From DATFKA01 sp035268885 (GTDB lineage: Bacteria; Bacteroidota; Bacteroidia; Chitinophagales; Saprospiraceae): a stretch of DNA of 64,000 nucleotides. This document shows, piece by piece, positions 18,164 to 26,735 of the stretch (position 1 is the stretch's first letter; every line of letters starts with the position of its first letter). Below the pieces are notes generated by a model. It searched no databases and was not told where the DNA came from. It saw nothing but the letters and a program-made list of their open reading frames with translations. Both the position numbers and the translations under genes were made by a program. The stretch spans positions 1 to 64,000 of the forward strand of contig DATFKA010000060.1 of NCBI GenBank assembly GCA_035268885.1, in the 5' to 3' direction.

Positions 18164-18763
18164 ATGAATCTTAAAGAGGAATTCAATAAAACCGTTAACA
18201 GCGTAAAACAGGGTCTTGATCAACTATCTCTGCAACTTACCCTCGGCAAAAAAGAAGCTATGGAGGAATACCAAAAGCAGAAAAAGAACATTCAACAGTG
18301 GGTGCAGGAAAAACAACCCATGATTGATGAGTTAAAAGAAGAAGCCAACGAAGAAGTACAGGAGCTGAAAACCAAATTCAACGAGCTCAAAAGCAGAGTA
18401 AACAAAAAAGCGGCCCAGACGGAAGAAGAAATCAAAAAGGATCAACAAGAACTTTCCGCGACGCTTGACGAGCTGCAGGATGAAGCCGATAAGCTGGAAA
18501 ACAAAGCAGAATCTTCAACCAAAAGCTTTGCTGCCAACATGAGCAGCCAGCTGGATGGCCTGCAAACCAAGGTACGTAGCTTATCCGTAGCCTTACGTGA
18601 CGAAGCTAAAGAAGAATGGAAAGAATTTCAGGAAGACAACAAGGAGAATATTGAAAATCTAAAAACCAAAGCCGGTGAATTTACCGAAGAAGCTAAGGAA
18701 GAGTGGGACGAATTCAAAGCTGAAGCCAAAGCCCTCTTTAAGAAGTTTCGCTCCAAGTTCTAA
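18164..18763 (+). CDS. Charged coiled-coil protein, apolipoprotein/LEA-like (199 aa)
   Basis: The protein is almost entirely helical and very rich in Lys, Glu and Gln, without signal peptide or membrane span. Repeating 11- and 7-residue patterns such as EEAKEEWDEFKAEAK and DEAKEEWKEFQEDNK indicate amphipathic helices of the kind found in apolipoprotein-like and stress-related LEA-like proteins. A role in binding membranes or stabilising proteins is possible but unproven. The stop codon TAA lies inside the terminal repeat of a family B foldback element, so the natural 3' end may have been altered by insertion. A family A element is directly upstream, and a strong terminator follows. Confidence 0.65.
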   Translation: MNLKEEFNKTVNSVKQGLDQLSLQLTLGKKEAMEEYQKQKKNIQQWVQEKQPMIDELKEEANEEVQELKTKFNELKSRVNKKAAQTEEEIKKDQQELSATLDELQDEADKLENKAESSTKSFAANMSSQLDGLQTKVRSLSVALRDEAKEEWKEFQEDNKENIENLKTKAGEFTEEAKEEWDEFKAEAKALFKKFRSKF

Positions 18764-18840
18764 GTGAGTGGTCGATATTATGTATAAGTTTAGTTCAGCC
18801 CAAAAGGGCCTGAAATAGGCTATAGCTAAAATTGAACATT
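18760..18840 (+). mobile_element. Foldback element family B, internally deleted copy
   Basis: The left end CTAAGTGAGTGGTCGATA matches the terminal repeat of the element at 48983-49146. After TAAGTTTAGTT the sequence jumps to CAGCCCAAAAGGGCCTGAAA, present in the other copy about 75 bases further on, so the centre has been lost here or gained there. The right end is degraded after TTGAACA. The TAA at 18761-18763 inside the left end is used as the stop codon of the coiled-coil gene. Confidence 0.65.
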
Positions 18841-18849
18841 CGTTTTGCC

Positions 18850-18889
18850 AGGCGTAGTCAACTTAAGGCTGACTACGCCTGATTTTTTC
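18850..18889 (+). terminator. Rho-independent terminator
   Basis: An 11-base perfect stem (AGGCGTAGTCA with TGACTACGCCT), a 9-base loop, then GATTTTTTC. It ends transcription of the coiled-coil gene and separates it from the convergent gene whose stop lies at 18907. Confidence 0.85.
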
Positions 18890-18906
18890 TTTACACCAAA
18901 GTACTT

Positions 18907-19980
18907 CTACAACAATTCCACCTGCATCCATACCGGCTGGTGGTCCGAAAACTGAAAATTCAGATCAATACCACGGGCGCGCTTCACCCGAATATTTGGG
19001 GAAATCAGAAAGAAATCAATTAGGGTAACGAAAGTATTTCCCTTTTCGAAGGGGTCTGTTACTTTCCGGTTGGTGGGCACTGTAGGATCGTAAATCCACT
19101 TCCAATTCGTCGGCATCATTTCCGAATCGACATTTTGCTGAACGTAATCCCCACCTCGCCCCGGCATAAAGCGATCAAAGGGAAAGAAAGGAGGACACTG
19201 GTTCCAGTCCCCACCCGCAATGACGTAATTACCTTTCTCGTATTCTTGCTGAAATAGCTCTTTGAGGTAATCCATTTGCTGAGCCTTCAGACGACCATCA
19301 TCGTAAGCCGAATTATGAATATTGATGACCACTACTTCTTTGCCATTCGCATGCGCAAAGCGATGGATCGCCGCACAACGGTCCAGCATAAAAATACGGG
19401 TGGGCCAGCTGTAATTGCCGGGCAACTGCAAGCGTTGCGCTTCCAGGGGCTGATACTTCGTAAAGGTACCCAAACCACTTTCCACCTTACCGTAAGCTTG
19501 CCAGGGCTCCAGCACCGGTACGGGAACCCGGGCTACTTCATAATTGGCCGCAAAGGAAGCATAATGATTGGGTAAAAGATCCTGAATACCGACCATCTGA
19601 TCGACAAAGTAACTACGCTTAGCGGCAATATCTACCTCCTGAAGCAGCCAAAAATCAGTCTGGGTATTTTTTATCTGATTCTGAATACCGGCCCAATTCT
19701 TTTGGGAAATATCTCTCGGCGGACGTACCATTCTTTTTCCAGAGAATAGACTACTTTTTTCATAAAAAAAATCCGATTCTTCCCCCAGTCCCGCGTAGCC
19801 CAGGTTCCAGATTGCAAAAGACAAAACGGAGTCCTGTATCTCTGCCGTATTACCCTCTGACAACACCTCAACGGACGATACGGCTGCAGGCTGAACATCG
19901 GCAACAGTCCCGTGAATCAAGACCACAGCGATGTACAAAACAGGTACCAGTAAAACGATCACCATTATTTTCTTCCACAT
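18907..19980 (-). CDS. Endonuclease/exonuclease/phosphatase family protein, membrane-anchored
   Basis: A 357-residue member of the EEP superfamily. One N-terminal hydrophobic helix (IMVIVLLVPVLYIAVVLI) anchors or exports it. Catalytic landmarks are present: IWNLGYAG at the start of the domain, LLQEVD (metal-binding Glu), NIHNSAYDDG, GGDWNQ (Asp and Asn) and SDHQPVW (catalytic Asp-His) at the end. Members cut phosphodiester or phosphomonoester bonds in nucleic acids, inositol phosphates or sphingolipids; the export signal argues for an extracytoplasmic substrate. It lies 19 bases downstream of dapB on the same strand and probably belongs to the mutS-dapB transcription unit. Confidence 0.82.
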   Translation of the reverse strand: MWKKIMVIVLLVPVLYIAVVLIHGTVADVQPAAVSSVEVLSEGNTAEIQDSVLSFAIWNLGYAGLGEESDFFYEKSSLFSGKRMVRPPRDISQKNWAGIQNQIKNTQTDFWLLQEVDIAAKRSYFVDQMVGIQDLLPNHYASFAANYEVARVPVPVLEPWQAYGKVESGLGTFTKYQPLEAQRLQLPGNYSWPTRIFMLDRCAAIHRFAHANGKEVVVINIHNSAYDDGRLKAQQMDYLKELFQQEYEKGNYVIAGGDWNQCPPFFPFDRFMPGRGGDYVQQNVDSEMMPTNWKWIYDPTVPTNRKVTDPFEKGNTFVTLIDFFLISPNIRVKRARGIDLNFQFSDHQPVWMQVELL

Positions 19981-19999
19981 ATCCTTCCCCTTTAAGCTT

Positions 20000-20716
20000 T
20001 CAAAATCCTAACATATCCGACATTCCATAAACGCCTTGCTTACCCACCAGCCAACGCGCGGCCGCCAGGGCTCCCTTGGCAAAGCCTTCGCGGGTATGCG
20101 CCACGTGCTGAATCTGGATTGTATCGACCAGCGAGTTGTAGCTTACCGTATGGGTACCCGGAGTGGGATCAATTCGTTTGGATAGAATGGGCAGTTCTTC
20201 ATCATCAAAAGACTCATCGTTTACCCAGGAGGTTTTTCGCTGCAAATGATCCAGGACCCCTTCGGCCAGGGTAATCGCCGTGCCACTGGGGGCATCCAGC
20301 TTGGAAGTGTGGTGTATTTCTTCCAATAAGACTTTATACTGCTCCTGCTCATCCATCATTTTAGCTAGCTGTCGATTCAGCGCAAAGAAAATATTGACGC
20401 CAATACTATAATTAGAGGCATAAAAGAAACCTCCATTGTGTGCCTTACACTGCTCGACGGCATCCTCATATTGATCCAGCCAGGCGGTTGTCCCACTGAC
20501 GACCGGTACGCCTGCTTTAAAACAGGCCACTATATTATTGTAGGCACTTTCCGGGCGGGTAAATTCGATGGCGACCTCTGCTTGCGCAAAATCCGGGGAG
20601 CTCAGGGCCGATTTATTGTCTTCATCAATGACCATGATTATCTCGTCACCGGCTTCTTTGGCCAGTCCCTCAATGGTTTTCCCCATTTTACCATATCCTA
20701 TAATTGCTATTTTCAT
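20000..20716 (-). CDS. dapB: 4-hydroxy-tetrahydrodipicolinate reductase
   Basis: DapB (238 aa) reduces 4-hydroxy-tetrahydrodipicolinate to tetrahydrodipicolinate with NAD(P)H in lysine and diaminopimelate synthesis. The Rossmann motif IIGYGKMG lies at residues 4-11. The substrate-binding signature EIHHTSKLDAPSGTA is intact, including the catalytic His pair and Lys, and GTTAW precedes the active-site region. The length is typical of Bacteroidota DapB. Its ATG begins one base after the mutS stop codon, so the two genes are probably co-translated in tandem; the membrane-anchored EEP protein follows. Confidence 0.94.
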   Translation of the reverse strand: MKIAIIGYGKMGKTIEGLAKEAGDEIIMVIDEDNKSALSSPDFAQAEVAIEFTRPESAYNNIVACFKAGVPVVSGTTAWLDQYEDAVEQCKAHNGGFFYASNYSIGVNIFFALNRQLAKMMDEQEQYKVLLEEIHHTSKLDAPSGTAITLAEGVLDHLQRKTSWVNDESFDDEELPILSKRIDPTPGTHTVSYNSLVDTIQIQHVAHTREGFAKGALAAARWLVGKQGVYGMSDMLGF

Positions 20717-20717
20717 T

Positions 20718-23357
20718 TTATTCCGCTTCTTCGATTAGTTTTTTTAGTTCGTTGAGCTTCATCATACACTCGATCGGCGTCATACCGTTGATATCTACAT
20801 CAACCAGCTCCTCTTTTAATTTACCCGCCACGGGATCCACCGTTTCAAAAATACTGAGTTGGTAGTTATCACTATTGAGTTCCGCCGTATTGGGTCGGGC
20901 ACTCTTCACCTCACTGTCCAGACTATCCTGCTCGATCGATTTCTGCTCTAGTTGCCCCAGGATATTCGCGGCACGCTCCACAATAGAGCGGGGCATACCT
21001 GCCATTTTCGCTACGTGAATACCAAAGCTATGGTGACTGCCTCCCGGCGTCAGCTTCCGCAAAAAGATTACTTTTTGACCTACCTCTTTGGTAGAAATGT
21101 GGAAGTTCTTGATCCGCTCCATACGATTGGCCAGTTCGTTCAGTTCGTGGTAGTGGGTAGCAAAAAGCGTCTTAGGTCGGGCCTGCCCGTTGTTGTGTAG
21201 GAATTCCGCAATCGACCAGGCAATGGAAATACCATCGTAGGTACTGGTTCCCCGACCAATTTCATCTAATAGGATCAGGGAGCGGTCGGATACATTATTC
21301 ATGATGCTGGCCGTCTCGTTCATTTCCACCATAAAAGTCGATTCTCCGGAAGAAATATTATCGGAGGCCCCTACCCGGGTGAAAACTTTATCCACCAGGC
21401 CCAGTTTTGCGGAATGGGCGGGTACAAATGAGCCCATCTGAGCCATTAAAGCAATTAAAGCCGTCTGTCGTAACAAGGCCGATTTACCCGACATATTGGG
21501 TCCCGTAATCATTAGGATTTGCTGCTTTTCCGTATCGAGGTAGACGTCGTTGGGGACGTAGTTCTCGCCGAGACTCAGTTGCTGTTCAATCACCGGATGC
21601 CGACCTTCCTTGATATCGATAGCAAAACTCTGGTTGATTTCCGGACGTACATACTGGTGCTTTTCGGCCAGCCGCCGGAATGCCATCAGACAATCAATCT
21701 GAGCAAAGATATGAGCATTATGCTGCACGGGTTGAATATAGTCGGCCAATTGAAAGACTAAATTATCGTAAATCTGCTGCTCCAGTTCCAGAATTTTTTC
21801 TTCCGCCCCCAAAATTTTAGTCTCCAGTTTCTTTAATTCATCGGTAATATACCGCTCGGAATTCGTCAGGGTCTGCTTGCGCACCCAGTCCTCGGGTGCC
21901 TTATCTTTGTGTTTATTGGTGACCTCCAGATAATAACCAAACACATTATTAAAGCCTATTTTCAGGCTACTAATGCCCGTGCGCTCCACCTCCCGTTCTT
22001 TAATCCCTACCAGTAGGTCTTTTGCATTCCGTACGACGTGTCGCAAATCATCCAACTCTTCGTGGCAGCCATCCGCAATGACGCCCCCCTTCGATAAATT
22101 CACCGGCGGCTCTTCCATAATGTGCTCTTCGATGAGCTTAATCATTTGCTCACAAGGATTCAGTCGATCGGCCATTCGTAAGAGGTAGTCGTTTTCGCTT
22201 TCGCGTAAAAGGGTACGCAGTGGATCCACCAGTCGCATGGCTTTTTTAAGCTGAACAATCTCCCGTGGATTAATTTTACCCATGGGTACTTTGGAAATCA
22301 GCCGCTCCAAATCTCCGACCTGACGCACCAGGCTATCGATGCCATTCGCCTGGTCTTTTTCCGTAAGGAAATACTGTACCACATCGTGCCGATCCTTAAT
22401 CGCCTGCTCCGATTTGAGAGGAAGCACGACCCATTTTTTCATCAGCCGGGCCCCCATGGGCGATACCGTCTGATCCATAATGGTCAGCAAAGAGCTGCCC
22501 GTATCGTGGGCGCTGTAAATTAGTTCCAAATTGCGGATGGTGAATTGATCCAACCAGACGTAACGGTCGGGCTGAATACGGCTAATGGCATTGATGTGTT
22601 GAAGCTTTCTGTTCTCCGTCGTCTCCAGATAATGCAGAATAGCCCCCGCAGCAATCTGGGCCAATTCCATTTTTTCCACGCCAAAGCCTTTGAGGGAGGT
22701 CACTTCGAAATGGTGCAGTAGTTTTTCACGGGTAAAGTCCAGGGTATACACCCACTCGTCCAGCAGAAAAGTGTAGTACTTATCGCCAAATCGTCTGGTG
22801 AAATTTTTCTTTTGATTCTTGGCAAAGATTAACTCCGAAGGTTGAAAACTCTGAATCAATTTATCCAGCTGACTTTCGTCTCCCTCATTCACCAAAAATT
22901 CCCCCGTTGAAATATCCAGGAAGGCAATACCGGTCTGTCCTTTACGTCCCCAGGCAATGGAAGCTAGATAGTTGTTCTGCTTGTGATCGAGTAGTTTATC
23001 ATCGATCGCAATACCAGGCGTGACTACTTCGGTGACGCCCCGTTTGACAATCTTTTTCTGAGGACTTGGTTTTTCCAACTGTTCGCAAATCGCTACCCGG
23101 TATCCAGCCTTAACCAACTTGGGTAAATAGAGATCCATCGAATGGTAAGGAAAGCCGGCTAGCTCGATATCGCTTCCACCATTATTACGGCTCGTCAGTA
23201 CAATCCCCAGTACACGCGAAGCTTTGACCGCATCTTCCCCAAAAGTTTCATAAAAATCACCCACTCGAAATAACAGAATGGCATCCGGATACTTCGTTTT
23301 TACTTTGAAGTACTGCTTCATCAGCGGGGTGACCTTTTTAGCCTTACTCTTCGCCAT
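20718..23357 (-). CDS. mutS: DNA mismatch repair protein MutS
   Basis: A full-length 879-residue MutS, which recognises base mismatches and small loops and recruits MutL. The mismatch-reading Phe-X-Glu motif is at residues 35-37 (GDFYETF). The ATPase domain carries Walker A GPNMSGKS near residue 620, Walker B LLDEIGRGTSTYDG and the ATHYHEL switch. The C-terminal tail ends with the EE-rich helix expected for the dimer/tetramer segment. The next gene, dapB, follows after one base. The upstream region (23358-23847) is non-coding and must contain the promoter. Confidence 0.97.
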   Translation of the reverse strand: MAKSKAKKVTPLMKQYFKVKTKYPDAILLFRVGDFYETFGEDAVKASRVLGIVLTSRNNGGSDIELAGFPYHSMDLYLPKLVKAGYRVAICEQLEKPSPQKKIVKRGVTEVVTPGIAIDDKLLDHKQNNYLASIAWGRKGQTGIAFLDISTGEFLVNEGDESQLDKLIQSFQPSELIFAKNQKKNFTRRFGDKYYTFLLDEWVYTLDFTREKLLHHFEVTSLKGFGVEKMELAQIAAGAILHYLETTENRKLQHINAISRIQPDRYVWLDQFTIRNLELIYSAHDTGSSLLTIMDQTVSPMGARLMKKWVVLPLKSEQAIKDRHDVVQYFLTEKDQANGIDSLVRQVGDLERLISKVPMGKINPREIVQLKKAMRLVDPLRTLLRESENDYLLRMADRLNPCEQMIKLIEEHIMEEPPVNLSKGGVIADGCHEELDDLRHVVRNAKDLLVGIKEREVERTGISSLKIGFNNVFGYYLEVTNKHKDKAPEDWVRKQTLTNSERYITDELKKLETKILGAEEKILELEQQIYDNLVFQLADYIQPVQHNAHIFAQIDCLMAFRRLAEKHQYVRPEINQSFAIDIKEGRHPVIEQQLSLGENYVPNDVYLDTEKQQILMITGPNMSGKSALLRQTALIALMAQMGSFVPAHSAKLGLVDKVFTRVGASDNISSGESTFMVEMNETASIMNNVSDRSLILLDEIGRGTSTYDGISIAWSIAEFLHNNGQARPKTLFATHYHELNELANRMERIKNFHISTKEVGQKVIFLRKLTPGGSHHSFGIHVAKMAGMPRSIVERAANILGQLEQKSIEQDSLDSEVKSARPNTAELNSDNYQLSIFETVDPVAGKLKEELVDVDINGMTPIECMMKLNELKKLIEEAE

Positions 23358-23562
23358 GTCGTGTTGTATTTCTTATATCTTGTATTGTGCCGTTTAGCCA
23401 AGCTGAGCGTCTAATCGTTTGAGGCTATAATAGCTGCCCTGCTGACTATCCGTTCGCAAGCGGGCTAAAACTACAAATTTTAGAAAGAATTGTTAAGCTA
23501 CTGATCAAGAATATCGGGAAAAGAAAAAGGCATTCGCGAGTGGCGAATACCTCATAGTTTTT

Positions 23563-23579
23563 GTTCGCCTGAGGCGAAC
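23563..23579. repeat. REP-like palindrome with GCCTGAGGC core
   Basis: A 17-base perfect palindrome (GTTCGCCT-G-AGGCGAAC). A second palindrome, ATTCGC-gagtg-GCGAAT, lies 15 bases before it at 23532-23548 and shares the TTCGC/GCGAA arm, so the pair could form alternative structures. Confidence 0.5.
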
Positions 23580-23755
23580 TCCTCTTAGTATGTTCAAATA
23601 TATAATCGGCTTTGGGGTTAACCTCCTTACAATATTACAACATATATTTAAATCAAACAACCGTTTTCTAAACAAAAAATACCTTTTGATAGTAAAATCG
23701 ACCATTTATGCCTTTAAAATACCTAATGGGGTCCGTTGAGCTTTTTTCGGTTGGA

Positions 23756-23787
23756 TTTGCGAATCGAAAGCTTATGATGTATTTTTG
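23756..23787 (+). promoter_or_regulatory. Bacteroidota-type promoter of the ferredoxin gene
   Basis: TTTG at 23756-23759, a 20-base spacer, and TATTTTTG at 23780-23787 match the -33/-7 consensus TTTG/TAnnTTTG. The ferredoxin start codon lies 60 bases downstream of the -7 box. Confidence 0.6.
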
Positions 23788-23847
23788 TCGCTCGAAACAA
23801 AAACTATGCGTCCGAAAAGACGTTGAACAAATAAAATAGATTGTCTT

Positions 23848-24195
23848 ATGGCGATAATGATTACGGATGAGTGCATCAACTGCGGTGCTTGCGAACCAGA
23901 ATGCCCCAACAATGCAATATACGAGGGTGGAATAGAATGGGCTATCTCCGATGGCACCAGCCTTTCGGGTACTTACACACTCGAAACGGGTAAAGAAGTA
24001 AGTGTAGAAGAAGAACAAGAGCCAGTATCGGACGAGTTTTATTATATCGTTCCCGACAAGTGTACGGAATGCGTGGGCTTTCACGAAGAGCCACAATGCG
24101 CTGCGGTATGTCCGGTAGACTGCTGTGTGCCTGATCCGGAACGGGAAGAATCGGAAGAGACGCTACTGGCCAGAAAAGCGGCGCTACACCTCTAA
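23848..24195 (+). CDS. 4Fe-4S dicluster ferredoxin
   Basis: A 115-residue ferredoxin of the two-[4Fe-4S] type. The first cluster motif is CINCGACEPECPNN at residues 9-22; the second is CTECVGFHEEPQCAAVCPVD, with the long insertion between the second and third Cys found in the Allochromatium-type ferredoxins. Between them sits an acidic insertion (about residues 30-65) typical of Bacteroidota homologues. It carries electrons between redox enzymes in the cytoplasm; the partner is not evident from the neighbours. It has its own promoter and converges with the LuxE-like gene. Confidence 0.92.
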   Translation: MAIMITDECINCGACEPECPNNAIYEGGIEWAISDGTSLSGTYTLETGKEVSVEEEQEPVSDEFYYIVPDKCTECVGFHEEPQCAAVCPVDCCVPDPEREESEETLLARKAALHL

Positions 24196-24222
24196 AAGCT
24201 CAAATCCATTAGGATGAAAGAT

Positions 24223-24252
24223 AAAGGTATCTACCACTGGCGGATACCCTTT
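24223..24252. terminator. Weak hairpin between convergent genes
   Basis: AAAGGTATC and GATACCCTTT can pair around an 11-base loop. The position between the ferredoxin gene and the convergent LuxE-like gene suits a shared terminator, but the stem contains a bulge. Confidence 0.35.
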
Positions 24253-24256
24253 AACC

Positions 24257-25276
24257 TCAATACCGATCAATCATCAAATTACAACCCCGCAAATCGCTGT
24301 TGTCCATTCGTCCTAATACCTTAAAGGAAAAATCGGAAGCCACCTTTCCCAAATCGTCCGTGGCAATAAAACTAATGGTGTCCAAATTCGCTAAATCTAT
24401 AATATTTAATGCAGCCGTTCGATTATAAACGGGCGCACTAAACGGATCAGTGATCTCTCTACCCCGCACGCGCATGGTCGGCCCCGGCAAGAACCGCCCC
24501 GCCGCGGGCGCGTAAGCCTGGGAGAGTAACTCCGTCATTCCGTATTCAGAATGGATGGGTCGATCACCAAAGGCTGACTGGTAAATCCGGTGTAAAGCCT
24601 CGCGGGTAATTTCTTTTTTCCTTCCCTTCATACCTCCCGTTTCCATAACGATCAGCCCTTCGTAGTCTATGTGATGGGCTTCGGCCAAATCCCATAGTGC
24701 AAAGCTAACGCCAATCAACACTACCGGGATTCCTCGTCGTTTACAGGCAGTAATGCGCTGGATTAAAGCCTCGTGGTCGTAGAGAAAGAAACCACTGTCG
24801 GAATAACTACTTTCCCGAATAAAATAATCAACCATGAAAACCAGCGAGGAATTCTGGCGTTCTAAATAAGCGGGCAATAACCCGAGCACGCAGTATTCGG
24901 CAAGCGAGCCGTACTGCGCTTCGAAGCAACGCTTGGCAATAGCAAAATACCAGTCATCGTCGTGTAACAAATGACGACTGGTGGTTTGTCCTGTTGTCCC
25001 ACTACTGGTAAATACCCTCGTCGGCTCCCATACTCCCGTCTGGATCCTATGATTCTTGAAGAATTGAATGGGCAAACAGGGAATCTGTAGCCAATCTTTC
25101 ACCGATTCAACGGAGCAATTAATCAGCTCCAAATACGACCGGTACAAGGAATTGTAAGTGGCCTGAAAATGAAAAACTTCCAGCGCCAGATCAGCGAACT
25201 GATCTACCTGAGCCGAACGTATTTTTTGCGCTAAAAGCGCTCTGGACGACGAAAATGAGGTTTTATCTATTTGCAA
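24257..25276 (-). CDS. LuxE-like acyl-protein synthetase / acyltransferase family protein
   Basis: The protein contains the adenylate-forming signature SSGTTG after the VFTSSG strand, and further downstream YGMTELLSQAYAP, the counterpart of the YG.TE motif in acyl-CoA and LuxE-type synthetases. LuxE activates fatty acids as acyl-AMP in bioluminescent bacteria, but Bacteroidota homologues stand without lux genes and have unknown substrates. The start is uncertain: the only upstream ATG (25330) would overlap the divergent lipoprotein gene by 16 bases, whereas a TTG at 25276 follows an AAAGAAAGG ribosome-binding-like stretch and gives LQIDKTSF, closer to the family's opening. No partner reductase is adjacent. 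Confidence 0.72.
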   Translation of the reverse strand: MQIDKTSFSSSRALLAQKIRSAQVDQFADLALEVFHFQATYNSLYRSYLELINCSVESVKDWLQIPCLPIQFFKNHRIQTGVWEPTRVFTSSGTTGQTTSRHLLHDDDWYFAIAKRCFEAQYGSLAEYCVLGLLPAYLERQNSSLVFMVDYFIRESSYSDSGFFLYDHEALIQRITACKRRGIPVVLIGVSFALWDLAEAHHIDYEGLIVMETGGMKGRKKEITREALHRIYQSAFGDRPIHSEYGMTELLSQAYAPAAGRFLPGPTMRVRGREITDPFSAPVYNRTAALNIIDLANLDTISFIATDDLGKVASDFSFKVLGRMDNSDLRGCNLMIDRY

Positions 25277-25314
25277 AAAAGTGTACCTTTCTTTAGTGAA
25301 TAAAAAACGAATAA

Positions 25315-25818
25315 ATGCGAAAATACACATTCTTCTCTATAATCGTTGGCGCCCTGGCCTTTGCCTGTAGTCAACCACCAGTATATCCCCTGGAGCCCGT
25401 CATTACTTATGAGGGGCTCAGCCGCTCGCAAATTCCTCAGAGTAGTAATTCGATAGAGAATCTGGACACCCTAATTATTCGGATAGGCTTTACCGACGGC
25501 GATGGTGATCTGGGAGATGCCGATTCCGTAAATATTATCCTCAAGGATAGCCGGGATGACTTCGAAAACATCTTTAAAATCAAACCGATTCCCGCTTTGG
25601 GCTCCGGAGATGGTATTTCGGGGCAGATTGCCATCAAGCTCACCAATAATCCTAATACAAAGTACTTTTGCTGTACCTTTCCCAATACCCGGGTGACCTG
25701 TGTACCCAGTGAAGAGTTTCCTACGGATACCATGTCTTATTCCATTCGCATCCGGGATCGGGCCGGTAACTGGAGTAATACCATCCAGACGGAACCCTTT
25801 ACGATTTTATGCCAGTAG
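25315..25818 (+). CDS. Hypothetical lipoprotein with Asp-rich loop (167 aa)
   Basis: A signal peptide ends at a probable lipidated Cys (ALAFAC). The mature part contains FTDGDGDLGDADS, an Asp-rich calcium-loop-like segment common in Bacteroidota surface proteins, and a beta-rich C-terminus with YSIRIRDRAGNWSN, which resembles an Ig-like strand. A CC pair (KYFCC) and two further Cys near the end could form disulfides. The function is unknown. The gene's 3' end overlaps that of hemF by 12 bases on the opposite strand. Confidence 0.65.
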   Translation: MRKYTFFSIIVGALAFACSQPPVYPLEPVITYEGLSRSQIPQSSNSIENLDTLIIRIGFTDGDGDLGDADSVNIILKDSRDDFENIFKIKPIPALGSGDGISGQIAIKLTNNPNTKYFCCTFPNTRVTCVPSEEFPTDTMSYSIRIRDRAGNWSNTIQTEPFTILCQ

Positions 25819-26709
25819 AGATAACCAATCGATATCTTTTTTCAAAAGGCCGAGGGTACGGGCCTCTTCTGAATTGGGCTCTGGTTGGTGATCGTATGCC
25901 CATTGTGCCATTGGTGGCATACTCATCAGGATAGATTCGGTACGACCGTCGGTCTCCAAACCAAATTTTGTGCCCCGATCCCAGACCAGATTGAACTCCA
26001 CATAGCGGCCCCGGCGTAGGGCTTGCCACGCTTTTTCTTTGGTAGAAAAAGGCAAATCTGCTTTTTTATTTAAAAAATGGGCATAAATCGGTGCAAACGC
26101 CTCTCCCACCTGCTTTACAAAGGCGAAACGCTGGGCTTTATCGTGTTGCTTATTTTGCGAAAGCCGATCAAAGAAAATACCACCTACCCCACGGGTCTCC
26201 TTGCGGTGGCGCAAATAAAAATAATCATCCGCCCATTTTTTGAATTCCGAATAATAGGCTGAATCGTGCGCATCACAGACTTGCTTCAATTGCCGGTGAA
26301 ACCAGGCGGCTTCAGCGGGAACAACAAAATGAGGTGTAAGGTCAATACCACCACCAAACCACCATACCTCTTCACTCATCTCAAAATAGCGGACATTCAT
26401 ATGAATAATCGGCACGTGTGGATTGAAAGGATGTAATACAATGGAAACCCCGGTAGCCATAAAGTCGCCCGGTGCAATGCCCAATGCTTTTCCCGCTTTT
26501 TCATTCAATGTACCGTGTACGGCTGAGAAATTTACGCCACCTTTTTCTATACGCTTCCCCTGAATCACCCGCGAGCGACCACCCCCGCCACCAGGGCGTT
26601 CCCAATGATCTTCGCGAAAGATGCCGCCACCATCTGCCTTTTCCAATTGATGGCAAATGGAGTCCTGTAAGCCCTGGAAATATTGAATAATTTCGTCTTT
26701 ATCGATCAT
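25807..26709 (-). CDS. hemF: Oxygen-dependent coproporphyrinogen-III oxidase
   Basis: HemF (300 aa) decarboxylates coproporphyrinogen III to protoporphyrinogen IX using oxygen in haem synthesis. The diagnostic segments are intact: WERPGGGGGRSRVI, GVSIVLHPFNPHVPIIHMN, WWFGGGIDLTPHF, YFYLRHRKETRGVGGIFFD and GRYVEFNLVWDRGTKFGL. Residues for substrate binding and the conserved His/Asp positions are all visible. Its presence implies aerobic life, in line with the cytochrome oxidase subunit at 62.8 kb. It lies 27 bases downstream of the TamL-like gene on the same strand and may be co-transcribed. Confidence 0.96.
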   Translation of the reverse strand: MIDKDEIIQYFQGLQDSICHQLEKADGGGIFREDHWERPGGGGGRSRVIQGKRIEKGGVNFSAVHGTLNEKAGKALGIAPGDFMATGVSIVLHPFNPHVPIIHMNVRYFEMSEEVWWFGGGIDLTPHFVVPAEAAWFHRQLKQVCDAHDSAYYSEFKKWADDYFYLRHRKETRGVGGIFFDRLSQNKQHDKAQRFAFVKQVGEAFAPIYAHFLNKKADLPFSTKEKAWQALRRGRYVEFNLVWDRGTKFGLETDGRTESILMSMPPMAQWAYDHQPEPNSEEARTLGLLKKDIDWLSLLA

Positions 26710-26735
26710 AATCCTTTAACCTTTCTACTTTAACC

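Larger units (their letters stand above)
23358..23847. other. Gene-free divergent region between mutS and the ferredoxin gene
   Basis: It holds two short palindromes (23532-23548 and 23563-23579) and a good promoter for the ferredoxin gene at 23756-23787. No clear promoter could be picked for mutS. Minus-strand frames within it overlap the ferredoxin gene and have no protein-like features. Confidence 0.5.

Noticed and set aside
23668..24096. 142-residue minus-strand frame over the ferredoxin gene
   Set aside because: Shadow of the ferredoxin coding region, without motif or good start.
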